Shown here in pieces: positions 35,695-44,344 of a stretch of DNA of 64,000 bases. The DNA is from Pseudochelatococcus sp047501465 (GTDB lineage Bacteria; Pseudomonadota; Alphaproteobacteria; Rhizobiales; Beijerinckiaceae): assembly GCF_047501465.1 (NCBI RefSeq), contig NZ_JAZDRL010000002.1, forward strand, positions 620,001 to 684,000. The letters run 5' to 3'. Numbering within the stretch: the first letter of the stretch is position 1; the number at the start of each line of letters is the position of its first letter. The notes under the pieces were generated by a model. The model did no database searches, had not been told where the DNA came from, and saw nothing but the letters and a program-made list of their open reading frames with translations. The position numbers and the translations under genes are program-made.

Positions 35695-37179
35695 ATGAGC
35701 AGTGACGCCATCCACGCTATAGCAGCCGCCATCGAGCATGCCGAAATAATCTATGACGGGAACCTCGCCCTGAAAGAGACCTGCCAGACAGGGGTGGAGA
35801 GCCTTACACGCAAGACAGCAGCATCAACCAAAACACGTCCGGCAAAACCGCGAACCTTTGGCTACAGCGTTGATGATATCAACCGCGAGCATGCGCTTGT
35901 GCTGATGGGATCGAAGGCGGTCGTGTATTTGGAGCAGCCTGATGCACCTGTAGAGGACCAGCAGCGTGTGCTGACGCTGGAGGCCTTTCGCGCGTGGTTT
36001 TCCAACCGCTGGACAGAAATCCGTGGCGGTGATGGCAAGATCAAGCCCATGACCTGGGCCAATGCATGGCTGGGTGATAAGGGACGGCGCAGCTATCGCG
36101 GCATCGAGTTTTATCCCGATACAGATAATGCCAAAGGTCGGGCGGATTATCTCAACCTATGGTCTGGATGGTCGGTAAAGCCGGTGCCGAAAGATAACGG
36201 CTATGCGGTGTTTCGTGATCATCTGTTGAACAACGTTTGCCAGAGCGATGAGGCGACATTCCGATGGGTGTTAGGCTTCTTTGCACACATGGTGCAGCGC
36301 CCGCGTGAACGCCTTGGCGTCGCGCTGGTGATGCGCGGGCGTATGGGCTCTGGCAAGACCAAGGTGGGCGAGGTCTTTGGTTCGCTTTGTCCGCGTCATT
36401 ACTTCCTTGTCGATGACCCGCGCTATGTCGTGGGGCAGTTCAATGCGCATATGGCGTCATGTCTTTTGTTGCAGGCTGATGAAGCGGTCTGGGCAGGCGA
36501 CAAGGCGGCAGAGGGGCGCTTGAAAGGCCTCGTTACATCGCCATTCCAGCAGATTGAGGCCAAGGGTGTAGATCCGATACGGCTCACCAACTACCTGCGG
36601 CTGATTATGACCTCGAACGAGGGCTGGGTGATCCCGGCGGGCATGGATGAGCGTCGTTTCTGCGTGCTGGATGTCGACCCGCGCTGTGCCCAGAACCACG
36701 ATTATTTCCGCGAGATGGACGAAGAGCTGATTAACGGCGGGCGCCAGGCTCTGCTTGCAGATCTGATGGCGTTTGATCTTGATAGCGTGAACCTGCGCCA
36801 GATCCCGCGCACGGAAGCGTTGCTTGAGCAAAAGGTGCGCTCGTTCGATAGCGTTGAGATGTGGTGGTATGAGGCGCTGATGCGTGGGGCCGTCACCCGC
36901 GATGGCGAGGTGTGGCCAGCCAGTGTGCAAAAGTCCGTGCTGGTGGATGATTACATCGCGGCAGCCGAGCGCATTGGCATCCGTCGCAAGGCGGCTGAAA
37001 CAGAGCTCGGCATGAAGCTCTTAAAGCTCGTACCGGGACTGCAAAGCCGCAAGATCAGCATTGTCGATGAGACGGGCGTTTCGCGACAGCGCAACTGCTT
37101 CATTCTGCCCTCGCTGGAGGACTGCCGCACGGCCTATTCAGAAGCGCTGCAGCAGCCCGTGGCATGGCCGCAAACCTGA
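35695..37179 (+). CDS. Phage D5/VapE-like primase-helicase ATPase
   Basis: ATPase of 494 residues. Walker A GRMGSGKT is at residues 215-222, followed by a Walker B-like CLLLQADEAVWAG and a sensor-type LRLIMTSNEGW. The N-terminal part (about 55-200) has the DUF5906-type layout with WLGDKGRRSYRGIEFYPD. The C-terminal part (PASVQKSVLVDDYIAAAERIGIRR) resembles the winged domain that follows D5 helicases. It should unwind DNA at the phage origin. A candidate origin with many repeated boxes begins 40 bases after its stop. SD GGGAGG precedes the ATG. Confidence 0.85.
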   Translation: MSSDAIHAIAAAIEHAEIIYDGNLALKETCQTGVESLTRKTAASTKTRPAKPRTFGYSVDDINREHALVLMGSKAVVYLEQPDAPVEDQQRVLTLEAFRAWFSNRWTEIRGGDGKIKPMTWANAWLGDKGRRSYRGIEFYPDTDNAKGRADYLNLWSGWSVKPVPKDNGYAVFRDHLLNNVCQSDEATFRWVLGFFAHMVQRPRERLGVALVMRGRMGSGKTKVGEVFGSLCPRHYFLVDDPRYVVGQFNAHMASCLLLQADEAVWAGDKAAEGRLKGLVTSPFQQIEAKGVDPIRLTNYLRLIMTSNEGWVIPAGMDERRFCVLDVDPRCAQNHDYFREMDEELINGGRQALLADLMAFDLDSVNLRQIPRTEALLEQKVRSFDSVEMWWYEALMRGAVTRDGEVWPASVQKSVLVDDYIAAAERIGIRRKAAETELGMKLLKLVPGLQSRKISIVDETGVSRQRNCFILPSLEDCRTAYSEALQQPVAWPQT

Positions 37180-37218
37180 CCGTGGGAGAGACCGGTCATT
37201 GAGGGGTGGAAGGCCCAT

Positions 37219-37494
37219 TATCCAACCTGAGGTTGGATATCTGCAATGAGGTTGGATAGAAATTCGCGTTTAATATCAATGCGAAATCCAACCTATCCAA
37301 CCTATCCAACCTTTTCTCGCGTACGCGTGCGTGCGCGTACTGCTCTGATAACGCCTACAGGTCCCGCTCTCTCACGCCAAAGTTGGCAAATGAGGTTGGA
37401 TAGGTTGGCAAGGTTGGATAACAGCAATCGAAACAATGCATTACAACCTATCCAACCTTTTGTTTTTGAATTCAGAGGTTGGATAGGTTGGATA
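37219..37494. repeat. Cluster of about ten GGTTGGATA boxes in both orientations (candidate phage origin)
   Basis: GGTTGGATA occurs on the plus strand at 37231, 37250, 37394, 37412, 37477 and 37486, and as TATCCAACC at 37219, 37294, 37303 and 37449, with partial copies at about 37286 and 37403. Several are head-to-tail, and opposite arrays could form large hairpins. Between the arrays, 37318-37340 is 23 bases of perfect purine-pyrimidine alternation. The position between the helicase gene and the next operon suits a replication origin or a regulator-binding array; function is inference. Confidence 0.8.
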
Positions 37495-37513
37495 ATCAAT
37501 AAGAGGGAAAGCC

Positions 37514-38347
37514 ATGCGGGTTATGGGCATCGAACAGGCATTGCGTTGGGCGTACGTGGATGAGCTGCCGAAAGCGCCGTCACTGAGCGAACGGCTAACA
37601 CCATCCAAATGGCCGCGCGGTTGGGAGAGTGTCGAGCACTTCGGTGATTACCTTGCGCTGGTAGATATATCGCCACGTCCAGAAAACGCCTTCGGCCTTG
37701 CGCCTGACTTCTCCGGCGCCGATGTACCTCATGAGGATGCCGTGCGTATCCATGAGGCGGTGACTGAGCTGAATAGCTGTCCCGTGGCGGTGCCTGATGG
37801 CTGGGATCCGCTATCAGATATGCGCGACCTTGGTACGCTGGGGCGCGAGGCTGTTGAGCATGCGCTTGAACGGATTGCGCCTGTTGGAAGCAACGCTGAG
37901 CGTTGGATGAAGGCAAGGCCAGATGCGCTCATTCAGCGCCATGCCATTCTGGGTGGAACGCCGGACTGGGAAGGCTATCCGATTAGGCGGCGGATTGTTA
38001 CGTCGCTTAATGGCGAGCCGCTATGGTTTCGACTTGAAGAGGTCGAGGTCTCACCAGCTGATGACAAGCTCGGTATTGCGGCTGAATATATCACGGTTGA
38101 GGTGGATGGCTTTAACCGTTCAGCGCGCCGTCCATATAGGGATGCCTACCGGAAAGAAGAATTATTCCCGGATCCAGCGCACCTCATCATGCACCGTGCC
38201 GAATATGAAATCTGGCATCAGTCGCTGGAGCGTCTGACGGAAGTGTTGGCGGACAAGCTGGAAACAATACTCATCACGCCTACAAGCCATCTGCAAAGAC
38301 CATGGGAAATGATTCATGCACATGAACTGTGCGATGCCGAGTTTTAA
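37514..38347 (+). CDS. Phage protein of unknown function
   Basis: Protein of 277 residues with no recognised domain. It is acidic to neutral with mixed helices, ends PWEMIHAHELCDAEF, and has no signal peptide or membrane segment. A GAGGGAAAG ribosome site precedes the ATG. It lies just right of the box cluster and is closed by a terminator at 38424-38455, so it is the last gene of the early region. Proteins in this position are often replication or late-control regulators, but nothing in the sequence proves that. Confidence 0.7.
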   Translation: MRVMGIEQALRWAYVDELPKAPSLSERLTPSKWPRGWESVEHFGDYLALVDISPRPENAFGLAPDFSGADVPHEDAVRIHEAVTELNSCPVAVPDGWDPLSDMRDLGTLGREAVEHALERIAPVGSNAERWMKARPDALIQRHAILGGTPDWEGYPIRRRIVTSLNGEPLWFRLEEVEVSPADDKLGIAAEYITVEVDGFNRSARRPYRDAYRKEELFPDPAHLIMHRAEYEIWHQSLERLTEVLADKLETILITPTSHLQRPWEMIHAHELCDAEF

Positions 38348-38423
38348 AAACCCCGCAAAAATTTGACATGCGACGTGAGCTTGACATAGCTTCATCCATG
38401 GTGAGAAGCCACAAAGAAGAGAT

Positions 38424-38455
38424 AACCTCGCAGCCAGCCGGACGCGGGGTTTTTT
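38424..38455 (+). terminator. Intrinsic terminator ending the early region
   Basis: AACCTCGC (38424-38431) pairs with GCGGGGTT (38444-38451, one G-U) around a 12-base loop, and the run of six T begins at 38450. A further AAAAACCCCGC at 38346-38356 is complementary to the right arm and could form an alternative long-range stem, giving two competing structures. Confidence 0.75.
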
Positions 38456-38472
38456 GTTATACGGAGCCAGCC

Positions 38473-39036
38473 ATGCGCCTGATCATAACAGCTGATGGCG
38501 TTCTGGCGCGTTTCAGTAACCAGCTGGGTGCACTGGGCAAAAAGGCTCCACTTGCTATGCAGCGTGCTCTGGCAAGGACGGGCGATGGTGCTCGCAAGCA
38601 GGTCGTTCGTGCACTCGCGCAGCAAACCGGTTTGCCGCAAAAGCGGGTGATCCATCGAGCTGTGCGGATCAAGCGTCCGCACTTTGGTGATCTGTCCTAC
38701 ACGATGACCACACGCGGTGGTGATATCCGGCTCAAATATTTCAGGGCGCGGGAAACCCGCAAGGGCGTTGCCGCTTCTCCATGGGGAGAGCGCAAGGTGT
38801 TTGCGGGTACGTTCATGCGTGCTGGCTGGATCTGGAAGAATCGCATCATCAAATCAAACTGGAATGGGCAGGTCTTTCGCAGAACGGGCGCGGGCGAGTT
38901 TGAAGTCGTGCGCTCCGGTGTCATCATCCCGGCCGAGATGGTCAAGGGCGCGACCGTGCAGGCATGGCATGCTGCGGTGGATCGCAATCTTGAGCAGCGG
39001 TTGCGTCATGAGATCGGGCGGCTGCTTCCCGGTTGA
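38473..39036 (+). CDS. Prophage minor tail protein Z-like (tail completion)
   Basis: Protein of 187 residues of the lambda gpZ/Minor_tail_Z group: a basic N-terminal helical half (ALARTGDGARKQVVRALAQQTGLPQKRVIHRAV) and the family pattern KVFAGTFMRAGW, VFRRTGAGEFEVVRSGVIIPAEMVKGATVQAWHAAVDRNLEQRL. The ATG at 38473 with GGAG upstream is chosen; the longer frame runs through the terminator. Its place ahead of the terminase genes is unusual, since such proteins are normally encoded in the tail cluster. Confidence 0.8.
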   Translation: MRLIITADGVLARFSNQLGALGKKAPLAMQRALARTGDGARKQVVRALAQQTGLPQKRVIHRAVRIKRPHFGDLSYTMTTRGGDIRLKYFRARETRKGVAASPWGERKVFAGTFMRAGWIWKNRIIKSNWNGQVFRRTGAGEFEVVRSGVIIPAEMVKGATVQAWHAAVDRNLEQRLRHEIGRLLPG

Positions 39037-39490
39037 CGCCCCCCGGTTCGGGGCCCTTTTGGCACCCCCGGCCGTCTGCGGGCAGGAAAGCGCCCGAGGG
39101 CTCAGTAGATATACCTCAAATCGAAGCCTAAAGTCGGGGCTAAAATTAAAATCAGGCAGAGGTTCCCAAACTCTGTAGATAGCTGATTATCTGTATCTTT
39201 TGTCATGATGCGCGGTAGAATTCGAGAGCTTATGAAGCTCGATCTCATGAGAGGCGTAAAGCGATATTTTGCTGGGTATTAGAGGTCTTTCGGGGTTCAA
39301 ATTGGCCAATAGCGGCCTGTCATGCCCCACGTAGTCGTCCACCGCTCCGGTAGAAGCAGCAATTGCGCGCGATCTATTCCTGAAAGATCGTGCCATAGAA
39401 AATTCTACCACAGTCCCTTATTCTCTGGAATGACGGTTGGAGTTTTGCATAGTCTGCGATGGCTGAGGCCATTTACAAAGGAGCTCCTGA
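39037..39490. other. Non-coding stretch with weak terminator before the VOC gene
   Basis: A small hairpin CCCCG-GTT-CGGGG (39041-39053) followed by CCCTTTT may end the minor-tail gene transcript. A second hairpin, GAGCTT-ATG-AAGCTC, lies near 39225-39240. The DNA is less GC-rich than its neighbours. A 74-codon minus-strand frame here has no recognisable family. Confidence 0.5.
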
Positions 39491-39856
39491 GTGAACTTAA
39501 TTGCCCACGTCGAAATTCCCGCAACTGATCTCAACAGAGCAATGCGCTTCTACAGTGCCGTATTTGGGGTGAACTTCGGAGACGTTGTGACAATCCACAA
39601 CAACAAAATGGCCTATTTCCCCTTCGAGGAAGGGCGAGATGGCGCCAGCGGGGCGCTCGTCAAAGGTGATGTGTACGTTCCCACTCAAAATGGAGCAATC
39701 ATCTATCTCAGTGTCCAAGATATTGATGATGTCCTGACCAAGGCGGTTGCCCAGGGAAGCGCAATTCTATTTCCAAAGACACCTATCAACGAAAATGGCT
39801 TTGTCGCCGAAATTGCTGATAGCGAGGGAAATCGCATCGCAATTCAATCTGTCTGA
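39491..39856 (+). CDS. VOC-family (glyoxalase/bleomycin resistance-like) protein
   Basis: Protein of 121 residues with two beta-alpha-beta-beta-beta modules: AHVEIPATDLNRAMRFYSAVFG at the N-terminus and GNRIAIQSV at the end. Likely metal ligands are His6 and the Glu of the EIADSEGN stretch. Typical members are lyases, dioxygenases or drug-binding proteins; this one resembles uncharacterised VOC proteins with VEIPATDL-type starts. A GTG start is supported by AAGGAG seven bases upstream. It sits alone between phage genes in DNA of different composition, so it is probably a cargo (moron) gene. Confidence 0.85.
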   Translation: MNLIAHVEIPATDLNRAMRFYSAVFGVNFGDVVTIHNNKMAYFPFEEGRDGASGALVKGDVYVPTQNGAIIYLSVQDIDDVLTKAVAQGSAILFPKTPINENGFVAEIADSEGNRIAIQSV

Positions 39857-39903
39857 TAATAAGCGGGCATCCGTGTGTTTGGACGGTCTGCAGGATTATA
39901 GTG

Positions 39904-40506
39904 ATGACAGAACAATCTGATGTCGTCAGCAAATCCCGGTTCGCGATGCTGTGTGGCGTCTCGCCCGGCCGTGTGACGCAGTGGATTTCGGAGGGCAAGA
40001 TCGACGCCTCCGGGCTGGAGGGCGAAGGTCGCAGCGCCAGAATCCGGGTGAAGCCTGCTTCAGAGCAACTGCGATTGAGGCTCGGCACCAGTCAGCGCTA
40101 TGGCCTCAATGGTCTTGGCACGCGACTGCCAGAGGAGAGCATTGAGGCGCAGATACACCAACCCCTATCGATTGAAGCAAGGATTGCTGCCGAAAAGCTG
40201 GCGCAAGCCGAGATGACGACCGCGCGTATGCAGCGCGAGGAAATGGCTGCGCGCGGGATTTATACCTTATCGAAGGATGCACAGATCGAAATGACGCGAC
40301 TGGCCGGATCGATGCTTACGATCTTTGAAGGAGCGTTGCCGGATTTTGCATCGGCGGTTGCGGGCCAGTTTGAATTGCCGTCTCGCGATGTATTGCACCT
40401 GCTGCGTCAGCAGTTCCGGGATGTGCGCGAACGGGCAGCATCTGCATGTAAGCATGAGGCACAAGACATGCCCGAATTTATCGAAACGGCAGACGAGCCG
40501 GAGTAA
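39904..40506 (+). CDS. Terminase small subunit (Nu1-like)
   Basis: DNA-recognition subunit of the packaging motor, about 200 residues. The N-terminal winged helix (SKSRFAMLCGVSPGRVTQWISEGKID) would bind the cos or pac site. A long charged helix follows (IEARIAAEKLAQAEMTTARMQREEMAARG), with a C-terminal region that contacts the large subunit. ATG 39904 is preferred over the GTG three bases upstream because AGGA at about 39889 is better spaced. It lies directly before the GpA-type large subunit. Confidence 0.85.
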   Translation: MTEQSDVVSKSRFAMLCGVSPGRVTQWISEGKIDASGLEGEGRSARIRVKPASEQLRLRLGTSQRYGLNGLGTRLPEESIEAQIHQPLSIEARIAAEKLAQAEMTTARMQREEMAARGIYTLSKDAQIEMTRLAGSMLTIFEGALPDFASAVAGQFELPSRDVLHLLRQQFRDVRERAASACKHEAQDMPEFIETADEPE

Positions 40507-40511
40507 TAATC

Positions 40512-42509
40512 ATGCCGGTTATTCTTGCGAATGCGGCGCGTCTTGCCCGCCTTGCGATGGCGCAGATATTGCAGCCTCCGCCGCCTGTCGACTTTGAAGA
40601 ATGGGCCACCAGCAATATCGTTTTTGACGAACGCGAGTCGCCTCTGGCTGGGCCCTATAATCCGAATGCATTCCCGTACTTTTCGGAGATCCTCCGCGCA
40701 CTGGGGCCAGACGATCCATGCCGCTTTGTGACCTTCGCGAAGTCAGCGCAGCTGGGCGGTACGGTGCTGGCCAACATCTTCGTGCTGGGCGCAAGTCATA
40801 TGGCCCCGAGCAATATCCTTTACGTCCATCCGACTGAGGATAATGCGCGTCGCTGGAGCCGGATGAAGCTGGCGCCGATGTTGATGAACACGCGGGTGAT
40901 GCGGAGCGTCTTCTCCTCGAAGTCACGCGATGGTGCGGATAGCGTTTTCTACAAGGAGCGGATGGACGGTCGCGGAGCCATTCTGATTTCTGGTGCGAAC
41001 TCGCCAGCATCATTGTCGATGATCTCGATCCGTAGGCAGGTGCAGGATGATCTCTCCAAGTGGGATATCAACGCGGCAGGTGATCCTGAGCAGCAGGCGG
41101 ACAGCCGTTCGCGCGCAGAGGAATTTGCTAAGGTCTTCAAGATCTCGACGCCAATGGTGGCACCGGGGTGCCGGATCACGCGGAATTTTTTAGCAGGCTC
41201 GCAGGAACACTTCGAGGTGCCATGCCCGCTTTGCGGTGAATATCAGACGCTCGACTGGGAGAATTTTCAGGAGACGATTGACGACAAGCATCCTGAGAAA
41301 GCCTGTTTCACCTGCAAGGCGTGTGGCGCGCTGATCATGGAACATCACCGTCCAGGTATGCTGCGCTATGGCAGATGGGTGGCGCGCAATTCGCAGGCGT
41401 CTCGCGAGCATCGCTCGTTCTATCTGTGGTCGGCTTACTCGCCCCTGCAGAGCTTTGAGCGTATCGCGCGGGAATATCTGAAAGCACAGGGCGATCCTGC
41501 TGCCGAGCAGGTGTTTCTGAACGACACCGTCGGCAAGGCATATCAGGCTCAAGGTGAAGCGCCGCCGTGGGAGATGTTGCGCCAGCGCGCGGACGATACC
41601 GGTCATAAGCGTGGCACCATTCCCGTGGGTGGCCTTGTGGTTACGGTTGGCGTTGACTGCCAGAAGGATTTCGTGGCGTGGCAGGCTGTTGCCTGGACGC
41701 GGGACGGGCGACGGTTTGTCATCGATCATGGCATCATCAATGGTCATATCAGCGAGCAGGAATGCCGCGACGGGCTTGATGATCTGCTCAAATCAACCTG
41801 GCGCAATGCTGCTGGTCGCGCCATTGGTATCGATCGACTTGCAATCGACGGCAATGATTCAACCGAAGATGTGTTCGGCTGGGCGCGGCGGCATCCGGTA
41901 TCAAAAGTGATCATGGTGCGCGGCGTCTATAGCGAGGCCGTTCCGCTGATTGCGCTTGTGAAGAAGGAACGGGATCGCAAGACGGGCAAACTGCTGCGCT
42001 ACTCGCGTCGCTTTTTCAACATCAACCAGTCAGTGTTCAAGATGGGGCTTTATCGTAACCTCATGCGCGATGACCCGCTGGCCCGTGGTTACGTCGGCAT
42101 TCCGAGTGGTCTTGCGGATGAATACTTTCTGGAGCTGACCGCAGAACGGCGCAAGCCAGAACGTCAACGAGACGGCTTTATCAAGTACCGCTGGGTGAAG
42201 GTGCACCAGAAAAACGAGATGCTCGACACGATGGTGCAGGCGGAAGCAGCTGCAACGCATTTCGGCGTGCGTGATTTTCTGGAAACCCGCTGGGACCGTC
42301 TTGAGGCTGAACGTGAGATGCCGTTGCCGGAAGCACAACTTGATCTTGAAGATCATATGATGGGCCTCGTCAGCGCACGATCACAACCACGCGTGAGTGA
42401 AATCAAACCGAAGATCGGCACGGATCAAGAAGCGCCATATCCCGAAGCTGCAATACCTCAACCAAAACCGCCTGCCAAAGAGCGGCAACGATGGAGCGCG
42501 TATCGATGA
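40512..42509 (+). CDS. Terminase large subunit, GpA family
   Basis: Packaging ATPase and nuclease of 665 residues (GpA of lambda has 641). The N-terminal ATPase part has ERESPLAGPYNPNAFPYFSEI and a variant Walker A, FAKSAQLGGT. A zinc-type pair CPLCGEY and CKACG occurs mid-protein. The nuclease part begins with VTVGVDCQKDFVAWQAVAW and has later acidic residues in RLAIDGNDSTEDVFGW. It cuts concatemers and drives DNA into the prohead. Its stop overlaps the portal ATG. Confidence 0.95.
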   Translation: MPVILANAARLARLAMAQILQPPPPVDFEEWATSNIVFDERESPLAGPYNPNAFPYFSEILRALGPDDPCRFVTFAKSAQLGGTVLANIFVLGASHMAPSNILYVHPTEDNARRWSRMKLAPMLMNTRVMRSVFSSKSRDGADSVFYKERMDGRGAILISGANSPASLSMISIRRQVQDDLSKWDINAAGDPEQQADSRSRAEEFAKVFKISTPMVAPGCRITRNFLAGSQEHFEVPCPLCGEYQTLDWENFQETIDDKHPEKACFTCKACGALIMEHHRPGMLRYGRWVARNSQASREHRSFYLWSAYSPLQSFERIAREYLKAQGDPAAEQVFLNDTVGKAYQAQGEAPPWEMLRQRADDTGHKRGTIPVGGLVVTVGVDCQKDFVAWQAVAWTRDGRRFVIDHGIINGHISEQECRDGLDDLLKSTWRNAAGRAIGIDRLAIDGNDSTEDVFGWARRHPVSKVIMVRGVYSEAVPLIALVKKERDRKTGKLLRYSRRFFNINQSVFKMGLYRNLMRDDPLARGYVGIPSGLADEYFLELTAERRKPERQRDGFIKYRWVKVHQKNEMLDTMVQAEAAATHFGVRDFLETRWDRLEAEREMPLPEAQLDLEDHMMGLVSARSQPRVSEIKPKIGTDQEAPYPEAAIPQPKPPAKERQRWSAYR

Positions 42510-44101
42510 CACGTCGCCAGTCTTCACGCACGAACAAGCCGGGCGGGAAGACGGCACCGGTGCGTGCGCAATATCTGCGCGGGGATCGCTCAGGCATCCT
42601 GCACATGCGCCGCGCGGTCACACGCGATGGTGGAGTGAATGTTCGTGAAGCTGCAGAGCGTGCCTCTGCCCTCGCGTGGGACTTCATGCAGAATTCGGGC
42701 TGGCTTGCGGGTGCGGCCCAGCAGATCATCACCGACACCATCGGCAACGAACTGCAATTGAGCTGCAGGCCGGATCTTGCCAGACTTGGTTATTCGGATG
42801 CGGAAAAGTCTGCATTCTGCAAACTGGTTGAAGCACGCTGGCGGCAGTTCGCCTGGTCGCCGGAGGAATGCGATCTCGCCGGCAAAGCGACGATCCCGGA
42901 AGTTCTCGATGGGGTTATCCGCTACTATCTCGCTGGCGGTGAAGCGATTGGCGTGCTGGATTATCTGCCAGCTCGCCAGCGTGTGCTTTACGGGATCAAG
43001 ACAGGCACCAAGATTTCGCTTGTTGCGCCGCATAGGCTCAAGCGTGAGACGCAGGAGTTTGCTGGTCTCGATCAGGGCATCTTTCATGATAGCAATGGTC
43101 GCGCTACGCATTACCGGTTCTTGCGCCGGGAAGCGGGGATCGAAACTGAGGTCGATATTCCCGCATGGGATGGCAATGGTCTACGACGTGTGATCCATGT
43201 CATGGACCGGGGCGAAAACCCGGACAGTGTGCGAGGCATCTCGCCGTTAGCACCTATTATGAAGGTTGCTGCGCAGTTTGACCAGCTGGCCGATGCAACG
43301 CTTGCAACGGCTCTCATGCAGACGGTTTTTGCGGCGACCATCAAAAGCCCGGAACCATCGGTTGAGGCGTTTGAAGCCATCAGTTCGCTTGATGATGATG
43401 AGTTGAAGGAGGACCTTCATTCGGTCTGGAGCCAGCGCATCGACAAGCTGAAGGAAGGCGGCGGCATCTCAATGAACGACCCAGCCCGGATCAATCATCT
43501 GGGGCCGGGCGAAGACTTCCAGATGCATACGGCTCAAACGCCAGGCAGCCAGTATCTGCCGTTCTCGCAGAACCTTCAGCGGGAAATGGCGCGTGCTCTT
43601 GGCGTAACCTTTGAGAGCCTGTCGATGGATCATTCCAATGCGACCTACTCATCTGTGCGCATGGGGATTTCGTCCGTCTGGCCAATCGTGGTGCGTCGCC
43701 GTGAGCGGATTGCAGCACCCTTCTGCCAGGCGATCTATGAGAACTGGCTGGATGAGATGATTTTCACCAGGCAGATCCCTTTCAAGGGTGGCTATACCGC
43801 ATTCGCTGCCAACCGTTCTGCGGTCACGTGGACAGAATGGCAGGGGCCGAGCCAGCCAACAGCGGACGATTACCGTTCTGCTATGGCTGCAAAGGTGCGG
43901 CTGGAATCAGGCCTGTCATCGCTTGCGGATGAATGCGCATTACAAGGGCGCAACTGGGAAGATGTCTCGCAGCAACGCGCCACTGAAAAGGCATTGCTGC
44001 TGCAACAGGGCCTGCCAATTCCTTTTGAACGCATGACCGGCGGCGCGGGTCCCAATGGCATGGCAGCTGACGGCCAACGCGAACCAGCGAAGGTGGAATG
44101 A
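42506..44101 (+). CDS. Phage portal protein, lambda gpB type
   Basis: Portal of 531 residues (Phage_portal_2 family), the dodecameric ring at the head vertex through which DNA passes. Family features: SALAWDFMQNSGWLAGAAQQIITD near the start, VIHVMDRGENPDSVRGISPLAP in the middle and FQREMARALGVTFESLSMDHSNATYSSVRMG-type residues (here NLQREMARALGVTFESLS). ATG 42506 overlaps the terminase stop (ATGA) and has GGAG at 42493. An ATG at 42491 is possible but would hold that ribosome site inside the gene. Confidence 0.95.
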   Translation: MTRRQSSRTNKPGGKTAPVRAQYLRGDRSGILHMRRAVTRDGGVNVREAAERASALAWDFMQNSGWLAGAAQQIITDTIGNELQLSCRPDLARLGYSDAEKSAFCKLVEARWRQFAWSPEECDLAGKATIPEVLDGVIRYYLAGGEAIGVLDYLPARQRVLYGIKTGTKISLVAPHRLKRETQEFAGLDQGIFHDSNGRATHYRFLRREAGIETEVDIPAWDGNGLRRVIHVMDRGENPDSVRGISPLAPIMKVAAQFDQLADATLATALMQTVFAATIKSPEPSVEAFEAISSLDDDELKEDLHSVWSQRIDKLKEGGGISMNDPARINHLGPGEDFQMHTAQTPGSQYLPFSQNLQREMARALGVTFESLSMDHSNATYSSVRMGISSVWPIVVRRRERIAAPFCQAIYENWLDEMIFTRQIPFKGGYTAFAANRSAVTWTEWQGPSQPTADDYRSAMAAKVRLESGLSSLADECALQGRNWEDVSQQRATEKALLLQQGLPIPFERMTGGAGPNGMAADGQREPAKVE

Positions 44102-44334
44102 TGATCGACTGGTGCGAGAAGGCCAACAAGCTGCGCGAGCGGTACGAGGCCTTGCGTGATGGCGAAGGTCTATCAGAAGCGCGCTTTGGTGAGGACAATG
44201 TCAAATATACCAAAGCCGATATGGGATTGCTGCTGGCGGACCTTCGCGAGGCCGAACGCCTTTGCGCTGAACAACAGGGCGTAAGGCCGCGTCGCAGGCG
44301 CTATGCCGCAACTGGCCGGATGCGTCCATACTAA
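44101..44334 (+). CDS. gpW-like head-tail joining protein
   Basis: Small protein of 77-78 residues similar to lambda gpW: helix (KANKLRERYEALRDG), a short beta hairpin (VKYTKADMGLL), a second helix (LADLREAERLCAEQQG) and a basic tail (RPRRRRYAATGRMRPY). It stabilises DNA in the filled head and forms a site for later neck proteins. Two ATGs overlap the portal stop (44098 and 44101); spacing from AAGG favours the second. Confidence 0.8.
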   Translation: MIDWCEKANKLRERYEALRDGEGLSEARFGEDNVKYTKADMGLLLADLREAERLCAEQQGVRPRRRRYAATGRMRPY

Positions 44335-44344
44335 GGATAAAACA

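Noticed and set aside
37219..37494. CRISPR array
   Set aside because: The boxes are 9 bases, irregularly spaced and in both orientations, without uniform spacers.
39187..39411. 74-codon minus-strand frame before the VOC gene
   Set aside because: No domain and no start signal; probably chance.
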